From Ulota crispa (taxonomy: Eukaryota; Streptophyta; Bryopsida; Orthotrichales; Orthotrichaceae), in assembly GCA_963920765.1 (NCBI GenBank), contig OY987247.1:4808471-4872470 (forward strand): a DNA stretch of 64,000 bases, in the 5' to 3' direction. The position numbers and the translations under genes are program-made. Positions 46,980 to 59,131 of this stretch are shown here, one piece after another. Numbering within the stretch: the first letter of the stretch is position 1; every line of letters starts with the position of its first letter. The notes under the pieces are model-generated. The model saw only the letters and a program-made list of their open reading frames with translations, was not told the DNA's origin and made no database searches.

Positions 46980-48220
46980 CGTTTAACAACTACAAAAATA
47001 CTTGTTGCAAATCAATTTTTGTTGTCAAATTTAGCCACATTTGCGTAACACTACTTGTTACTATAATTCTAAAAAACTCAAGGAATATTAGAGCAGTTTC
47101 AAAACTTCTGGTATTTCTCAATTGTAATTTGTTTGCATATGATCCTTTTTGCAAAACAAAATTATTGATTTCTTACAATGATTTTGGTGCTAGTTTCAAG
47201 GTTGATTTCTTGTTGTTTTCCTTATATTCTTAAGCAAAGAGAGCCCATGCTTATACTTTTTGACACCTCCTTAAGTGTGCAATGCTTTTTGATATTCTCA
47301 TTAAAGATCCACTTTTCATATGCAATAGGGCCTTACAAAGTTTAGGATTTTCCAATGTTTGAATTTCTCTATTTCGGTATGCCTATTTGCATGAAAGCTA
47401 TCAACAATAGCTACCTTAATGAACGAACGTACTCACAAATCCATCAATTGTTCTCCTTACCCGCATGCATTTGAGGGTGCTTGCATGTGATTGACAAATG
47501 AAAATACAATGATAAGTTATACCCTCACGTTGGTACAGCCCAGCAAGGCAAGAATTTTGTGTAGGTTAGTGGCATTGGCTTCACAGCTTTTTTATACCAA
47601 AATCATCCATTTGAATAAAAGACAAACATTTTACATATGATTAACCAAATCCATTGTCTCCATGGATGAATTTGACCAACCTTGGAAAAATGTGACGGTG
47701 TCTCACATGTAACATTCAAAAGTGATGTTCTCATGATCAAAACATTATTCGGCTTGCCTTTTCCGATTGTGTAAAAAACCAATTCTTTGAAAAATCTGGT
47801 TAGGCTTACACCAGTAATGATAATTAGTGTTATGGTACTTACAGTGTTATTTATCTCATTATTTCACTCACCGTAGTTTTCATTTAACTTACAACGAATA
47901 TTCATGTTGACAATTAGTGTTGATGTTGAACACTACTCAAATACAAACTAAATTAGTATGGTACAAATTTAGACTTCTTGGTGAAAACATAGTCAATAAA
48001 CAATATTTATGTTGACATTTAGTGTTGATAACACTAGTAATGTTGATGACAATTGATAACCATTGTTGTCAAGATTAAAGATCATTCTTAGCGTAGTTGG
48101 CTGATACATGTGCAACCATGAAATTCCATCCTCACATGACTTGCCTTCCAACCTTGTGTCAAAGATTTTTTTGGTTGTGCGTTAAGTGTTCTAGTTCAAG
48201 TGAACTTGTTAATACCTCGG
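46980..48220. other. Intergenic, nothing recognised
   Basis: AT-rich. Short phrases AATTAGTGTTGATGTTGA / ATTTAGTGTTGATAACACT recur between 47820 and 48060 as local low-complexity repeats. Confidence 0.45.
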
Positions 48221-48224
48221 TTAA

Positions 48225-49138
48225 CCCCTAAAATTCTTTTGTGTTTAGAAGCCCAAAACTGCTTCAAAATACTAGTCCCCAAAGCAAGGTCAAAATCTTC
48301 ATTAAAATTTACTTTTTAACAAATTCAATCACATGATCCTTTCGTTGACTTGCATAAGTACATTGCCTTAGAATTTCAGAATGAATATCCCCACCAATTG
48401 CAAGATCAATGTGCCTAAATTTCAAAATGTAAGCTTTTCTAGTCCTTCCAAAAGGTGAAGTTTTGCTTTTCAAACTTTTTAGAGAAAAACACATATGTTT
48501 TATTTCTTGTGCAATTTTGGCAATATGTTGAAAAATGGGTTGAAAAAACATATTAAGAAACTTAACCAAAAAAATAAATTGGATTCATTTTTACAAAAGT
48601 TGTAATGTGAAAGGTATTGATGAATGAAAGGTGTAACTAATATGCTAATGAGTTTTGGAAGAATTTGAAAATTGTTAATCCTAGTGGTGAGAATGCTTTA
48701 ACAGACAACTAGTAATTTTCATTTTCATTTTCATTTGAAAATTTTCAAAATGGAGAGTAAAAGATAACTTTATATGCATTTTCTACCCTCTTCCTACCTT
48801 CATTGCCTGCAAAATAAAACTCCTTGTAACTCTTACCTCATCATTTGGAATTGAGTGATTCAATTTTTTTTGAGTAGGTATCAATTTATAAAATTCTATA
48901 AATAAAAAAATAAGAAATTTAGAATATAATTTTTGCTGCCCGATTTGACATTGAAATTGAAAAAACCTTCTAACTTTTGCATTACTTATTGGAATGACAT
49001 GAAATAAAGCTTCACATGTAGATTATGATGAATAGCATCCATCTTAAAAATTTCATGAAAAATTTTCAAATTATGAAGTCAATAGAACCTGCCCGAGTTC
49101 TCATAAAGCCCAAAGTGGGCTCTTTGGTCCTTCAGGGG
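48225..49138 (-). mobile_element. Long TTAA-type element, about 930-bp family (diverged copy 5)
   Basis: TTAA at 48221-48224, then CCCCTAAAATTC; the right end TTGGTCCTTCAGGGG is followed by CTAA. The interior is alignable to the others only in patches (AACTCCTTGTAACTCTTACC region, inverted). It is the most diverged copy. Confidence 0.65.
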
Positions 49139-49474
49139 CTAATACACATAGTTAAAGTGCACAAAAGCATAAGACAATGGATGTTTCTAACTCAAAGTGG
49201 GGCCTTGTAGCATGTGATTCTTGAGCAAATCAGCCTTTCTAGAAAGGACATACCAGGTATCTGATATGTAATTTTTACTTTTAGCTCAAGTGACTTAAAA
49301 ACAGCTCGAGTGACTAAAAACTTTGCTAAGAAGCTAATTTTTTTAAATTTAACATTGTAAAGTTCAAAAGCTTTTACATGCATAAATATTTTGGTAGTAA
49401 TCCTGCAAAACTTAGCTAGTTTAAAGATTATTAGGACATTGTGTATGTGGGGAGCACACTCTACCATTTACATT

Positions 49475-49742
49475 CTACACTAAATATTGTCATACTCTGT
49501 AAAATTACCTCATGACTCATTGTTTGGCCACTTGGAGATGCATGCAACTCTGTAGACATTAGGATTTCATGTGACTAATGTCATGTATGTTATTAATTTT
49601 TCTTTCTATAACTTTATTGTTGTTGTTAAGTTCTTTTCATTACAATAATTATAAATGAACATTACTGCATTTTCAATAAGTATTTATACAGCGTAAAATG
49701 CCAAGAAACTAGTGTGGGACAACCTAAAATACAATATTTAGA
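49475..49742. mobile_element. TIR element, CTACACTAAATATTG family
   Basis: CTACACTAAATATTGTCATA at the left and ACCTAAAATACAATATTTAG at the right. The interior phrase CATGACTCATTGTTTGGCCA is shared with 15812-16675 and 20616-20924. Confidence 0.75.
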
Positions 49743-50364
49743 TTAATTCAACTAGAACTTGAGGTTTTTACAAAACTCCGCTTTGACGTACAAGATACTC
49801 ACGCTTTGAAATACAAGATACGTTTGATTTGTTAAACTTCACGTTATCTCTAGAAGTATCAGAGAGATTGATACTGAGGATGAAGCAAGGATTATGCTGA
49901 GAACACACACACAGCTTGTTTTGTTTGTTTTTTCACATACTTGCAATGCATGACAAAGAAAAAAAACAGTGTTACTTGGCATAGTTTCTATGTGGTGCAA
50001 GCCACGCAACTTTGAATTGCATTGCTGTACACATGTTGTTGTGGCTATTGTAAAAGACGCACGCTATGTCTGGATTAGTCCTTTAACACGATTCCACGAC
50101 ACAAATTTCATGCTTAGTTCATGTGTGCTGATGAGAGGCGGCTCACACTATGTCCCACGTCTCATTTATGCAAGTCGCATGCCCCATCTATGCAAATCCC
50201 ATCTCAGCACAAGATCCTAGTTTTGTTAGATTATTTAAGGCCAAATTAAGTATTAAAGAACATCATGGTTATTTTATGAAAAAAATATTGGTAGGAGTTG
50301 GGTGGAAAGTTGGATTGAGTAAAATGGTTGACCCAAGCTGTGAAGTCTTGTCTTCTTGATGAAT
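49743..50364. other. Intergenic, no gene recognised
   Basis: The plus-strand frame 49969-50220 shows no family resemblance. No element ends were found. Confidence 0.4.
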
Positions 50365-50614
50365 GCGTTATTTGTTAATTTGGGAATCTGCTTACAAAGT
50401 GGGACTTTCAAATTTCTTAAGGTTTTAGCTAACTTTCAGGAGTACTCCTAAAACCGGTCCACGTGTCCTCACCTGAGAGGAGGAATTTGCAAGGGAAAAA
50501 ATCTTAGTGGTTTAGAAGGAATTTGGTACCTTTGAATATGGTTTAAGGTAACTTTTTGAGTTTAAGGTGGGTACAAAATATGACCTCTGTTTGTCCCAAA
50601 TTAACAAATAACGC
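50365..50614. mobile_element. TIR element with GCGTTATTTGTTAATTTGGGA-type ends (250 bp)
   Basis: GCGTTATTTGTTAATTTGGG and its inverse CCCAAATTAACAAATAACGC form the ends. The right part contains the GAGAGGAGGAATTTG repeat also seen at 8830-8995 and about 9705-9855. Confidence 0.85.
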
Positions 50615-51048
50615 ATCATGCTATTTTTTTTAAAAGTGTTGTCACATATGCAATTTACAATGAATTGGGATGTGAAACTTTAAGGATATGTCCACTATTA
50701 AAAATGATAGTAGTAAAGAAAAATTAGATGCATTTCGATACACTTTTAGATTGTATTCATATTGCTAATACCTCTCCTAAATTAAGTGTGAACATTCTTA
50801 GTGTGAGTTACCAAGTCCTAGCTTTAGGCTCTCAGGTAACCGGGTTTTGAGATTTTAGAGGGACATTGTAAGTAATGTGAACCGCCCCATAATAATAGTC
50901 ATATTGGTTTCTTTCAGCAGACATACATGAAGTTTTGGAACTCAGGGGTTGGCTAAAGTTTGATGCTTCTAAATGTGACGCCTCTTTATCATCACCTTCT
51001 AGAATGATCTCTTTGTACGTGATGTTTTTGGCTTCAAATTTGAAATTG
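50615..51048. other. Intergenic, nothing recognised
   Basis: No RNA gene, element end or protein resemblance seen. Confidence 0.4.
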
Positions 51049-51052
51049 TTAA

Positions 51053-52002
51053 CCTTTAAAGGCCCAACTGTCCCCTCGGGGGACAATTGGGATTTTGGGC
51101 AAGTACTTATAATTAAATTGTTTTGTATGATTTTCTCAAAATTTTATGAAAAATGGAGAATACAAAAGATTTGCGTGGGCATCTAAGTTTTTCTTCATTT
51201 GAACATTTATTGAAGAAGTTAGGCATGAATTCTGAAAAATGAGAGAGGGTGGGCATCCTAAAAACTTTTTTTAAAATTTCTTTTTTAAAAATAAAAATCT
51301 GAAATTGGTTCTTTAGACTTATATGTATGTGGGAAGCTTTGAATCATTCAATTTTGATAAATGAGATGAAAGTTATGAGAAGTTTTAGTTTGCTAGTAGT
51401 TATGGGACTCCCAAACCTCTATTCCTTTTGCTCCTTGTAAAATTTGGTGCTTTACTTTTTTGAGCAGTTTGTGTATTTGTTTTTGGACTTATTTTTTTTC
51501 TAAGTTTTAGTAGACTAAGTTTCCTTGGTTTTCACCATTTGGATTAAAGTATTTCAGATTTTTGAATTTTACATAAATCCTCCAATTTTGCCTAGTGTAT
51601 ATGCAAATTTCATGGCTTTACAACATTGTAAGATTTTACAAAGTATGATTTACACCTTCAATTCATTTGAAAATTCTCCCACACTGACCTAACTTGGTCT
51701 TCTACATGGAAAAAATACACCGCAACTTTGGGTAAAGATTTTTTTTGATATAGGAGTTGTAAAAGGTTTTTGAAACTTTTAGATAGTAGGAAATTTTGTT
51801 TTTCCACTTCAAATGTTAATATTTCACTCCTCTACATCTAGAATGATTTGATTTTTTTTCCCTCAAGTACCTCCCATACTCTAGGGCAAGATCTTATGGC
51901 TGGATTTCCAAAAAAACTTTTTTTCTACCTTTCTACTCATTCCCCAAAAAGTGGCAGTGTTTGGTAACTTTCACAAAAAAAAAGGGCTTGAGCCTTTAGG
52001 GG
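51053..52002 (+). mobile_element. Long TTAA-type element, about 930-bp family (copy 6)
   Basis: TTAA at 51049-51052, then CCTTTAAAGGCCC; the right end GAGCCTTTAGGGG is followed by TTAA at 52003-52006. Its interior is closest to 44278-45211 (shared ATTTTACATAAATCCTCCAA and TTGCC.AGTGTATATGCAAA). Confidence 0.9.
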
Positions 52003-52006
52003 TTAA

Positions 52007-52660
52007 ATTTATTGACACAGAACATGAAATATTTTACCAAATTGTTGTTGCAGATACAGAGTCTGTGAATACCAGTGTTGTAATTGTTTTTTCTCTTTAG
52101 CATATTTAACGGCTTGGTGTTGGTATACATATTGAAATCCAAGAGACCCTGGTTTATTCTGGAGCCATTGCAGGAGATTCCACATAATAGGGCAGACTTA
52201 GATTCTTAATTTTGCCCATTATGTTGTAAAGAAAAAGTTCAGATGAGCATTTCCACCCTGGCCCCACAAACACGTCTGTGCACTGTGCAATACACCAAGC
52301 CCCTTTACATTTCAAAGATTTGACAAACCTACCGGAAAATATGATTACCAGCATATGACAACTTGAGTGACTACTAAATGCTCCTCACCTATTCAATTGC
52401 AAACCACTTTTCTGTCATTCTCTAATTCCTCATTACTGTACTATTACTTCCACGTCAGGCCTGAAACACCATCCAACATGAAATATGTGCCACCCATCAC
52501 TTCAGATTCACCCACCCAAAACTAAAAGCCACGAAGTGGCCTGAACTAAGTTATCATGATTGACCTGATGAAAAGCTGATTAACTTTGAAAATTATACTT
52601 TATACAAAAGCCCTAAAAGCTGACTCCACTAATACCTCGGTTACCGGGGATCCTCAGAGG
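52007..52660. other. Intergenic, no gene recognised
   Basis: GAGCATTTCCACCCTGGCCC near 52243 with CACTGTGCAATACACCAAGC echoes phrases near 42660-42700 and 45776-45835, so a further diverged repeat family may be present. Confidence 0.4.
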
Positions 52661-53300
52661 GAACACGAGGCCAAGCGTGGGAACACAATGAACATCAAAG
52701 AGAACGCTGACGACTGACGTACCAGTGCGGCACGGCGCGGCGTGGAGCGGCACAGAGCGGCATGGCGCCAACTGACAGACGCGACTCAGCAAGGTCCACA
52801 AGGGAACTTAATGAGCGAACAGGAAACCGAGCGCGGGAACAACGGGAACCGATCGAGGGAACAAAGGAACCAAGCGAGGGAACAAAAGGAACTGAGCGAG
52901 GGAACAAAGACAACCGAGCAAGGGAACAAAGGGAACACGAGAGGGAACTACCACGACGTGACGCACCGGCACGGCGAGCGCGGCGCGGCGGTCCGCGTTC
53001 GCGCGGTGCCTCAAGATGTCCGTCACTCTGCCCGGGCATCAGCAGCGGCAAGAAATCTTCAAAAGGAAGCATTCCGGGTCCGATAGGTCGACAAACTCGC
53101 TTTCAACGGTTGCAGAATCCGTCACTGTTTCAATCTCGTCGTGATTCCAGCGGTAGAATTTTTCGAAGTCGTCGCGGTCGTTGAGCAAATTTTTTTTTAC
53201 AGCGAGAGCGAGGGAGACGGTCCTTCCGGCGAAGATCACACATCTCGTGGCGCCAGTCAACAATAAGCTAATCACAAGGTCAGTCTCTCAGTCGCCTCGT
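52661..53300. repeat. GC-rich segment with a 22-bp minisatellite at 52835-52948
   Basis: About five units of GGGAACAAAGGAACCAAGCGA type (21-22 bp) run through 52835-52948, with outlying half-units near 52660-52690 and 52800. The block is much richer in G, C and CpG than the DNA on its left. Long frames on both strands arise from the repeat and show no domain. Confidence 0.8.
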
Positions 53301-54665
53301 TGATGTGCTGTGCGTAATCACCTCACCCTGGGTCCCATGGTGTGTGCAGAAGCAGAAGTGCTAAAACGTGGGAGTTCCAGGACATAGCTGAATTAGTGTG
53401 GACTGTGGCCTCTGGACAGAGCCGCCGCGCGCAGGGGCAAACCTACTTATGCGCAGGTAGAGACGCAGATGAAGAGCAACCTGAGTTTGAAGAGCGCATG
53501 TTTTTGCTTCGTATCTTGAACATCCTTTTTTCTTTCGTTGCTTCTGCTTGAGTCGGAAGGGTAAGTGAAGGCGCCGTTTCATGAGGTCACTTCATGTGGT
53601 TAAGACTTTCAGTTTTTGATTAAAAGTTAAAATTACTCCCCGTCTTTCTGTTTTTTGAATGCGGACGACTTCGCCTCGGTTCATAGTATATGAATGCAGT
53701 GCTGTGTTTGGAAAACTGCAACTCGTGTACGACCGCCGCTGATTGTTTAACTTTGGATTTGTCGCCGTGTGACCTGCCACCGCTGCGCTTTTCTTCTTCT
53801 TCTTCTTCGCAGTGTGCTTTCAGATTAGGGCAGGCGCAACACGTGTTTCTTAGCAGTAGCTTCGGCTTCATTTGGCTGGCGGTTCGCTTCAAGTTTGCTT
53901 CCTTTCTTGCATCGTATTCCAGGCGGTCTGTTCCAGTCAGAGTGCTATCAGAGTGTACGTCGTTTATGCGCGTCAGTGTGTTGCGTTTTTGAAGACGACC
54001 GTTAAATTGTGAGTAGTCTCGAGAGAGAAAGAGAATTGCAGTTATCAAGAGTTGTGAACTTTCTTGTCATCGCTCTAGGTTTGTGTATTTTCATTTTCTT
54101 ATTTACATTCGTCTCCTTCGGGCTCTTGAGTGAGCACTCGCAGTCCAGTTGGATTCTGTCGAAGCTCTGGATTGAGTTAATAGACTGCCGCTTTTTTTTT
54201 GCAAGAAGAGACACTTCGGTCGCTCTCTTCGTAATGCACTGTTTTGTATCACAATCTTTAGCCCTTGTGTTCGCTGTTCCAGTGCTTCCTTGTCCTTGCA
54301 TTGTCTTCTGGCAATCTCTGTACGGAACGCTCTCATCCAGGAGCATATGGACGGCTTAGCCTTATCTTTACGTACCTCATCGCCGCGTTCTAGGGTTTCA
54401 CGAACGTTTTGCTTAGTTAACTCCTTTGCGATCAGTCGTCTCTGTTTAGGACTGTTTTGCGAGTGGCCGTCTTGCTTTCCTTGCAGAACTACAAAATCCT
54501 ATCTAATTTACTATCGAAGGGATTATTTAATTTTGCACAAGACTATTCTGTCTTCGGCAGTTGTCCAGTGTTGTCGTGCTTCGCTAAGGTTTCTTCCGTT
54601 TTGCAGGTTCTTGCGACGAACTCAGTCGCCGGAGCATAGGTTACCGGGTAGTGCAGCTAGAAGAG
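53301..54665 (+). promoter_or_regulatory. Promoter and long leader region of DRE2
   Basis: Pyrimidine-rich sequence with a TTC run at about 53790-53808. TTCTTCCGTTTTGCAG at 54591-54606 looks like an acceptor, so a leader intron probably ends about 60 bp before the start codon. The frames at 53690-53992 and 54290-54700 have no conserved domain. Confidence 0.5.
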
Positions 54666-57600
54666 ATGGCCACAAATGCTGCAGTCCTGGTCGTGACTGA
54701 TATGTCCACCGTTACAGAACCGGTGGAACGGTGGGTCAAGGAGAAATACAAGAGCGCCGAACTGCAAATCCTGACCAATATCCAAGCCGGTGGTAAGCAT
54801 TTTTCTGCTTTTCCCTTGCTAATGCTGGCACTGGATTTTGTTACAGTTCTCATTGACTCTGTTCTCATTGACTTTACTGAACTTCATGTGTGTGTCGATT
54901 CAGAGAGCAAGCTTGATGCTTCGACATCGACAGTGAATGTCTTCATTTCTTTGATGCAAGCACCAGGCCGTCATTCATTGAAGTTCCTTAAAGAGATTGC
55001 TCGTGTGCTCAAGCTCGGTGGAGACATTTTGGTGCAAGAGCCTGTACTTGCAGACGCTCAAGAACTTAAGGTAGCTTAACTCGGGCTTTGTTCTGTTGGT
55101 TTCGTAGAATCTGTTCTCTCAAAGTTCTTGATTAGGTTGTAGGCGTCTTTTCTTCTCAGCATGCAACCTACAGGAAAACGAAGTATTGCAAGGTGACCGT
55201 GTCCACCTGTCTGATTGAGGCTTTTTAATGTTTTTGCAGTGCTCCAGTGCGCAAACGAAAGATACGTTGGAGCGGAACTTGCTGGTTACTGGCTTCGTGA
55301 ATGCTGCTGTTGTAGAGACTGTCCCTGGAGTAGAAATTAATAAAGCGTGTACTACTAGCTCTGTTGCCTTGAACCTGGTTGCCGTAAGTCTCCCTCTTTC
55401 TCTCTTGAGCTTTTTACCTTCTGAAGCAGGTTCCAGCAATTGTGGAAATCAGAGTATTTTGATTGGAACTGTCGGTATTTCTTTGTTTTCAGTTTGTAAA
55501 TCTTGTGAAAGGGTGTGCATGTTCTTTTTTTTTTCTGTTGTTTATTGCTGATTGTACGTGGTTGGGATTTTTGGAGACTGCGACGTTTGTGATTTTGGTA
55601 GTTTTGGTTGGGTATATTTGTTTGACTGTTTATATGTTCCTGGATATTGCAGATGAAAGCTAAGAAGCCTTCTTGGGAAACGACATCTGTATTCCAGCTT
55701 AAGAAGAAGGTCGTCAGCCAGAACGGTACGCTCCTGCACTGCGAGTATATGGTTTATTTTGTTTCATTAAGGAGGCGACACGTTGTATAGGAATTTTCTT
55801 TAATTACTTACTGCCTGTCTAGGTAACAAATTTTCTACTTCTGTTTCTGTGCTTCAAAGTGTGCACTTAAATTTGGTATCTAATATTTACACACAATTTA
55901 CTTCTCACTGCAACTGAATCTACATCTATGGATGTCTTTTCACTTTTACGGTGTTACCAAAGACTAACCGAGTGTGAATCATTTTTACCTGAACAGGAAG
56001 TGCCAGACCAAATTCGAAAGCTGTGAAACTCTCCGTTGGGGACGTGACAGACGATGTTTTGCCAATTAAGAAACCAACGATTAAATTTGATTTTTCTAGC
56101 GATTTTAAGAACGACGACGATGAACTTATCGACGAGGATGATCTTCTTACTGAGGAAGATTTGAAGGCTCCTGTGGTGCCCAGTAAGTATTTCTCTCCCT
56201 GATGAAACCTCGGGTGCTGGCTTCTTGCCCTCTTGTCCATTTGACTTTCGTTGCACTAGTGCCGCTTTAGGTTGCACAAGCCGAAGGAACAAGCTCGAGA
56301 TGAATAAACTATAAATTAAGTTGAAACTAAAAAATCGCAAATAGGGTGAGTTTACAACCATTAAATCATCCGTAGGTTTTGTCCAACCTTTTAGAAGTAT
56401 CGAGTCCAATTCAATGACATAGCTTGATGAATTATTTACTCAGATGATTTGAGTAGAAGCTATGCACTTTTGGAACAGGGGTAACTTGGGTCACAACGAG
56501 GTAATAGAATTTGGTAGCAAGCAAATGTTTGTTTTGCATTTATTCTTTTCAATTAAGCAAGTTCAGTTGGCACTAAATTATTTAGGTAACTAAGCATATT
56601 TGCTTAAATATGGTGTAAGATTTCCTGCTAACTCTAGCGTGTTCCCTCTGTTACGTGCAATCAAAGTGTCATGGTTCCTTTAAGCCAGGGAGGACCTGCG
56701 TTAAATACAGTTGGATGATTTACTAATAAATTGTCTGTGTATGCGTGTCTCAGAGGCTGAGAGCTGTGCTCCAACCAAAAAAGCTTGCAAAAATTGCTCG
56801 TGTGGGCGTGCTGAGCTTGAAGTAAAGGAGGAACAGACTAAACTTACAACTGCACAGATCAACAATCCTAAATCTGCTTGTGGAAGTGTAAGTAGCTGAA
56901 AGTGCTCTGCTTGATGCTTCCAACTCTTTAAGCTCTGTTTTTTCTTACCATCAAATTGTGTTGTGGCCATGCAAAACTGTTGGAGATGAACATGAGAATA
57001 AAGGATACGGTACTCCTTCTGTCTCGCTATATGTGGCCCATTAGAAACTCGTGATCTTTTCAGCGGTTTTGAGTAGGTTGTATATCGGCTTGAGAGGTCA
57101 AAATTTCAAGTAGGTTGCAATGAACACGTACGATGTTCATCACTGTTTGAGGTGATGTAAAAGTTGCACCGTTTTTAATAATGTATTTTACAATATGATC
57201 AATGAAAGTGGACCAAAAAAACATGAGGTTCGAACGGTCCACTTATTGAAAGACAGAGGGAGTATTAGATTTTAAAATACAGTTTATTTAGTAATACCAT
57301 TTCTCTCCGCTTTCATGTTGAGACCCCTTGACAGGCTTAGATGCATCTGTAGTAGTTGGCACTGTAATTCCTGTTGTGTACTTAGGATTGATCTTTCTCT
57401 TGTGGATGTTTTTCAGTGTGGACTTGGCGATGCATTCCGTTGTTCTGGATGTCCGTACAGGGGCATGCCCACTTTCAAGCTTGGAGAGAAGGTAACCTTT
57501 TTTCTTTTCACCTTTTAATGGTTGGGAAGGTAAAAAAACTCATGTTATTCATAAAATTTGAATATCAGACGTAGCAATGTTTTTTTAACACATTTTATCT

Positions 57601-57971
57601 AATGGTTTTTTTTTCCCTTCCTATTAGCATAGCATATTACTTCCTTGACGTTTCTTAAACGATTCGTTTCAACCCCTTTACATATATTGTAGTGGTTACT
57701 TGAGGCTGTTTGGCATGGTTGAGTTTTTAAAACCTTTTTTTACCAACTGAAATTGCAGAACCTATAGCAAAACATAGATCTGATGTTTTCTTCTGTTTCA
57801 TACCTTGGAGGTTCCGAAATGAGTAGTTTCAGTTTCTTAGGATACAGAAGCCTGCCTTTTTAGCTGTTTATTTACTTGGTCATTAATGTATTTAACTGAT
57901 TGTTTTTTTTTCTTCTGATGGCTTGTGTGCAGATCACTCTTGGAGGTTCACTCTTGGTGGCTGACGCATAA
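54666..57971 (+). CDS. DRE2: Anamorsin homologue DRE2/CIAPIN1, cytosolic Fe-S cluster assembly factor
   Basis: Eight exons (54666-54792, 54904-55070, 55240-55383, 55653-55725, 55997-56182, 56754-56887, 57417-57491, 57933-57971) give 314 residues ending in TAA. The N-terminal 146 residues are a methyltransferase-like fold without obvious SAM motifs. A linker carries [16 protein letters not shown] and the acidic [17 protein letters not shown]. The first Fe-S motif is Cys237-x6-Cys-x2-Cys-x-Cys249 ([13 protein letters not shown]); the second is Cys275-x2-Cys278-x7-Cys286-x2-Cys289 ([17 protein letters not shown]), split by intron 6. DRE2 takes electrons from the diflavin reductase TAH18/ATR3 early in cytosolic and nuclear Fe-S protein assembly. 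It is longer than the 272 residues I recall for Arabidopsis, mainly in the linker and N-terminal part. A second in-frame ATG 15 bases upstream (54651) is possible. Confidence 0.97.
57013..57262. mobile_element. CTCCTTCTGTC (Stowaway-like) element in DRE2 intron 6 (250 bp)
   Basis: TA at 57011-57012, CTCCTTCTGTCTCGCTATAT on the left, AAAGACAGAGGGAG on the right and TA at 57263-57264. Inner arms pair (GTTGTATATCGG and similar degenerate stretches). Its interior is unrelated to the other CTCCCTCTGTC copies. Confidence 0.82.
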
Positions 57972-58480
57972 GCGAGACTTGGTTCCTAAGTGCTGCAAGT
58001 GCGGCCAAGCGGGGCTAGTGTCAGGCGTGAGTCAGTCAGTTAGTCAGTCAGTCAGGGAGAAAGAAACGTAAAGAAAGAAGATAGCCTTCCAATTTTGACT
58101 TCCTTCGGCGATTTTTGAACACACCTTGGAGGGGGGTTTGACCATTGTCGGGCCTTCCCCCCCATGATGATGATGATGATGATGACGATTATGGTAATGC
58201 TGCTGCTTTGCTATATTTGAATAGTATTTTGGCTCATTTTTTTTCACTTGCAGACATGAACCTCTCATTCTCAACAGATAATGACTGTCGTGGATTCATG
58301 CTTAGAATTTTAACTTGGCCCAATTGCTACTGAGTATGGTATGGTATGCTGGCTGGCTGGTATGATGTTGGTAGATAGATTAGCAGTGAGTCTTTGATTA
58401 TCATTGAATAGGATGGGTTGCATGTGGAATGACAGTATGAAACTTGTGCTTCTAATAAAGTGTCTTTCTTCAGTTTCTTT
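57972..58480 (+). other. DRE2 3' UTR
   Basis: After the stop there is a GTCAGTCAGTTAGTCAGTCA run (58022-58050), a (GAT)n stretch at 58164-58185 and an AATAAA at 58454-58459 that could direct polyadenylation. Confidence 0.6.
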
Positions 58481-59131
58481 TGTGTCGATTCTCTTTTTTT
58501 GAATCTTTGGTGGTTTCTGTTGGTTTGGTGTATTGAAATGCAAATTGGTTTAGTCTGTGGTGGCCTGGTGGGGTGTGCTGTATTGTAACTTCTTTGCGTT
58601 GTCTTTGGTGGTTGATGTCCATTTGTACTTGGTGGTGGTGGTGGGACGATACGAAGGTGAACTCAAGCCAGAGGTTGCACTCAAAATCAATGAACATTTC
58701 ATATCGCTTCGTGCAAAGATAATAGTGATGTCTCAACCTTGTGCTAGTTAATTATGTTGCAAACTAGAATCTTCATCACATTCAAGGTGAATGTTCATCA
58801 TTTCTAAAAATATGGAGTTCACCACTTCGAATTTTTGCATTCGTCCTTCGTAAAAAATGCTTTTGAAATTTTTAAAAATCCATATTTTCATCACCTGATT
58901 GCTCAGTAATTATTAGGAAAAGCTAATCTTTGTATAATAGTATGTAAAATGAATCTTTTCACAACAAATGTATTGAAGAAAATTACTCTTGAACAGTTCA
59001 AAGTGCAATTGACTTAACTATCACATGGGTAAGTAAAACCGAGTTTTTTTTATTCTAAAAGACACGTTATTTAGTTTTGATTCAAAAGTCTATACTCTCA
59101 AGGTTAATAAAGTTTAAGCTCTTACTTGGAG
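58481..59131. other. Intergenic, nothing recognised
   Basis: GGTGGTGGTGGT near 58631-58642 is a short simple repeat. No conserved coding sequence. Confidence 0.4.

Noticed and set aside
30971-52002. Reading the about 930-bp repeats as LTRs of retrotransposons
   Set aside because: Their ends are long-range inverted, not TG..CA; both orientations occur, and no retroelement proteins lie between copies.
52695-53275. Overlapping 70-140 codon frames in the GC-rich segment
   Set aside because: They are translations of the 22-bp minisatellite and its surroundings on both strands, with repetitive Glu/Arg/Gly or Ser/Arg/Pro content and no domain.
53690-54640. Several 60-116 codon frames before DRE2
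   Set aside because: They overlap on both strands, lack conserved domains and lie where the DRE2 leader and promoter must be.
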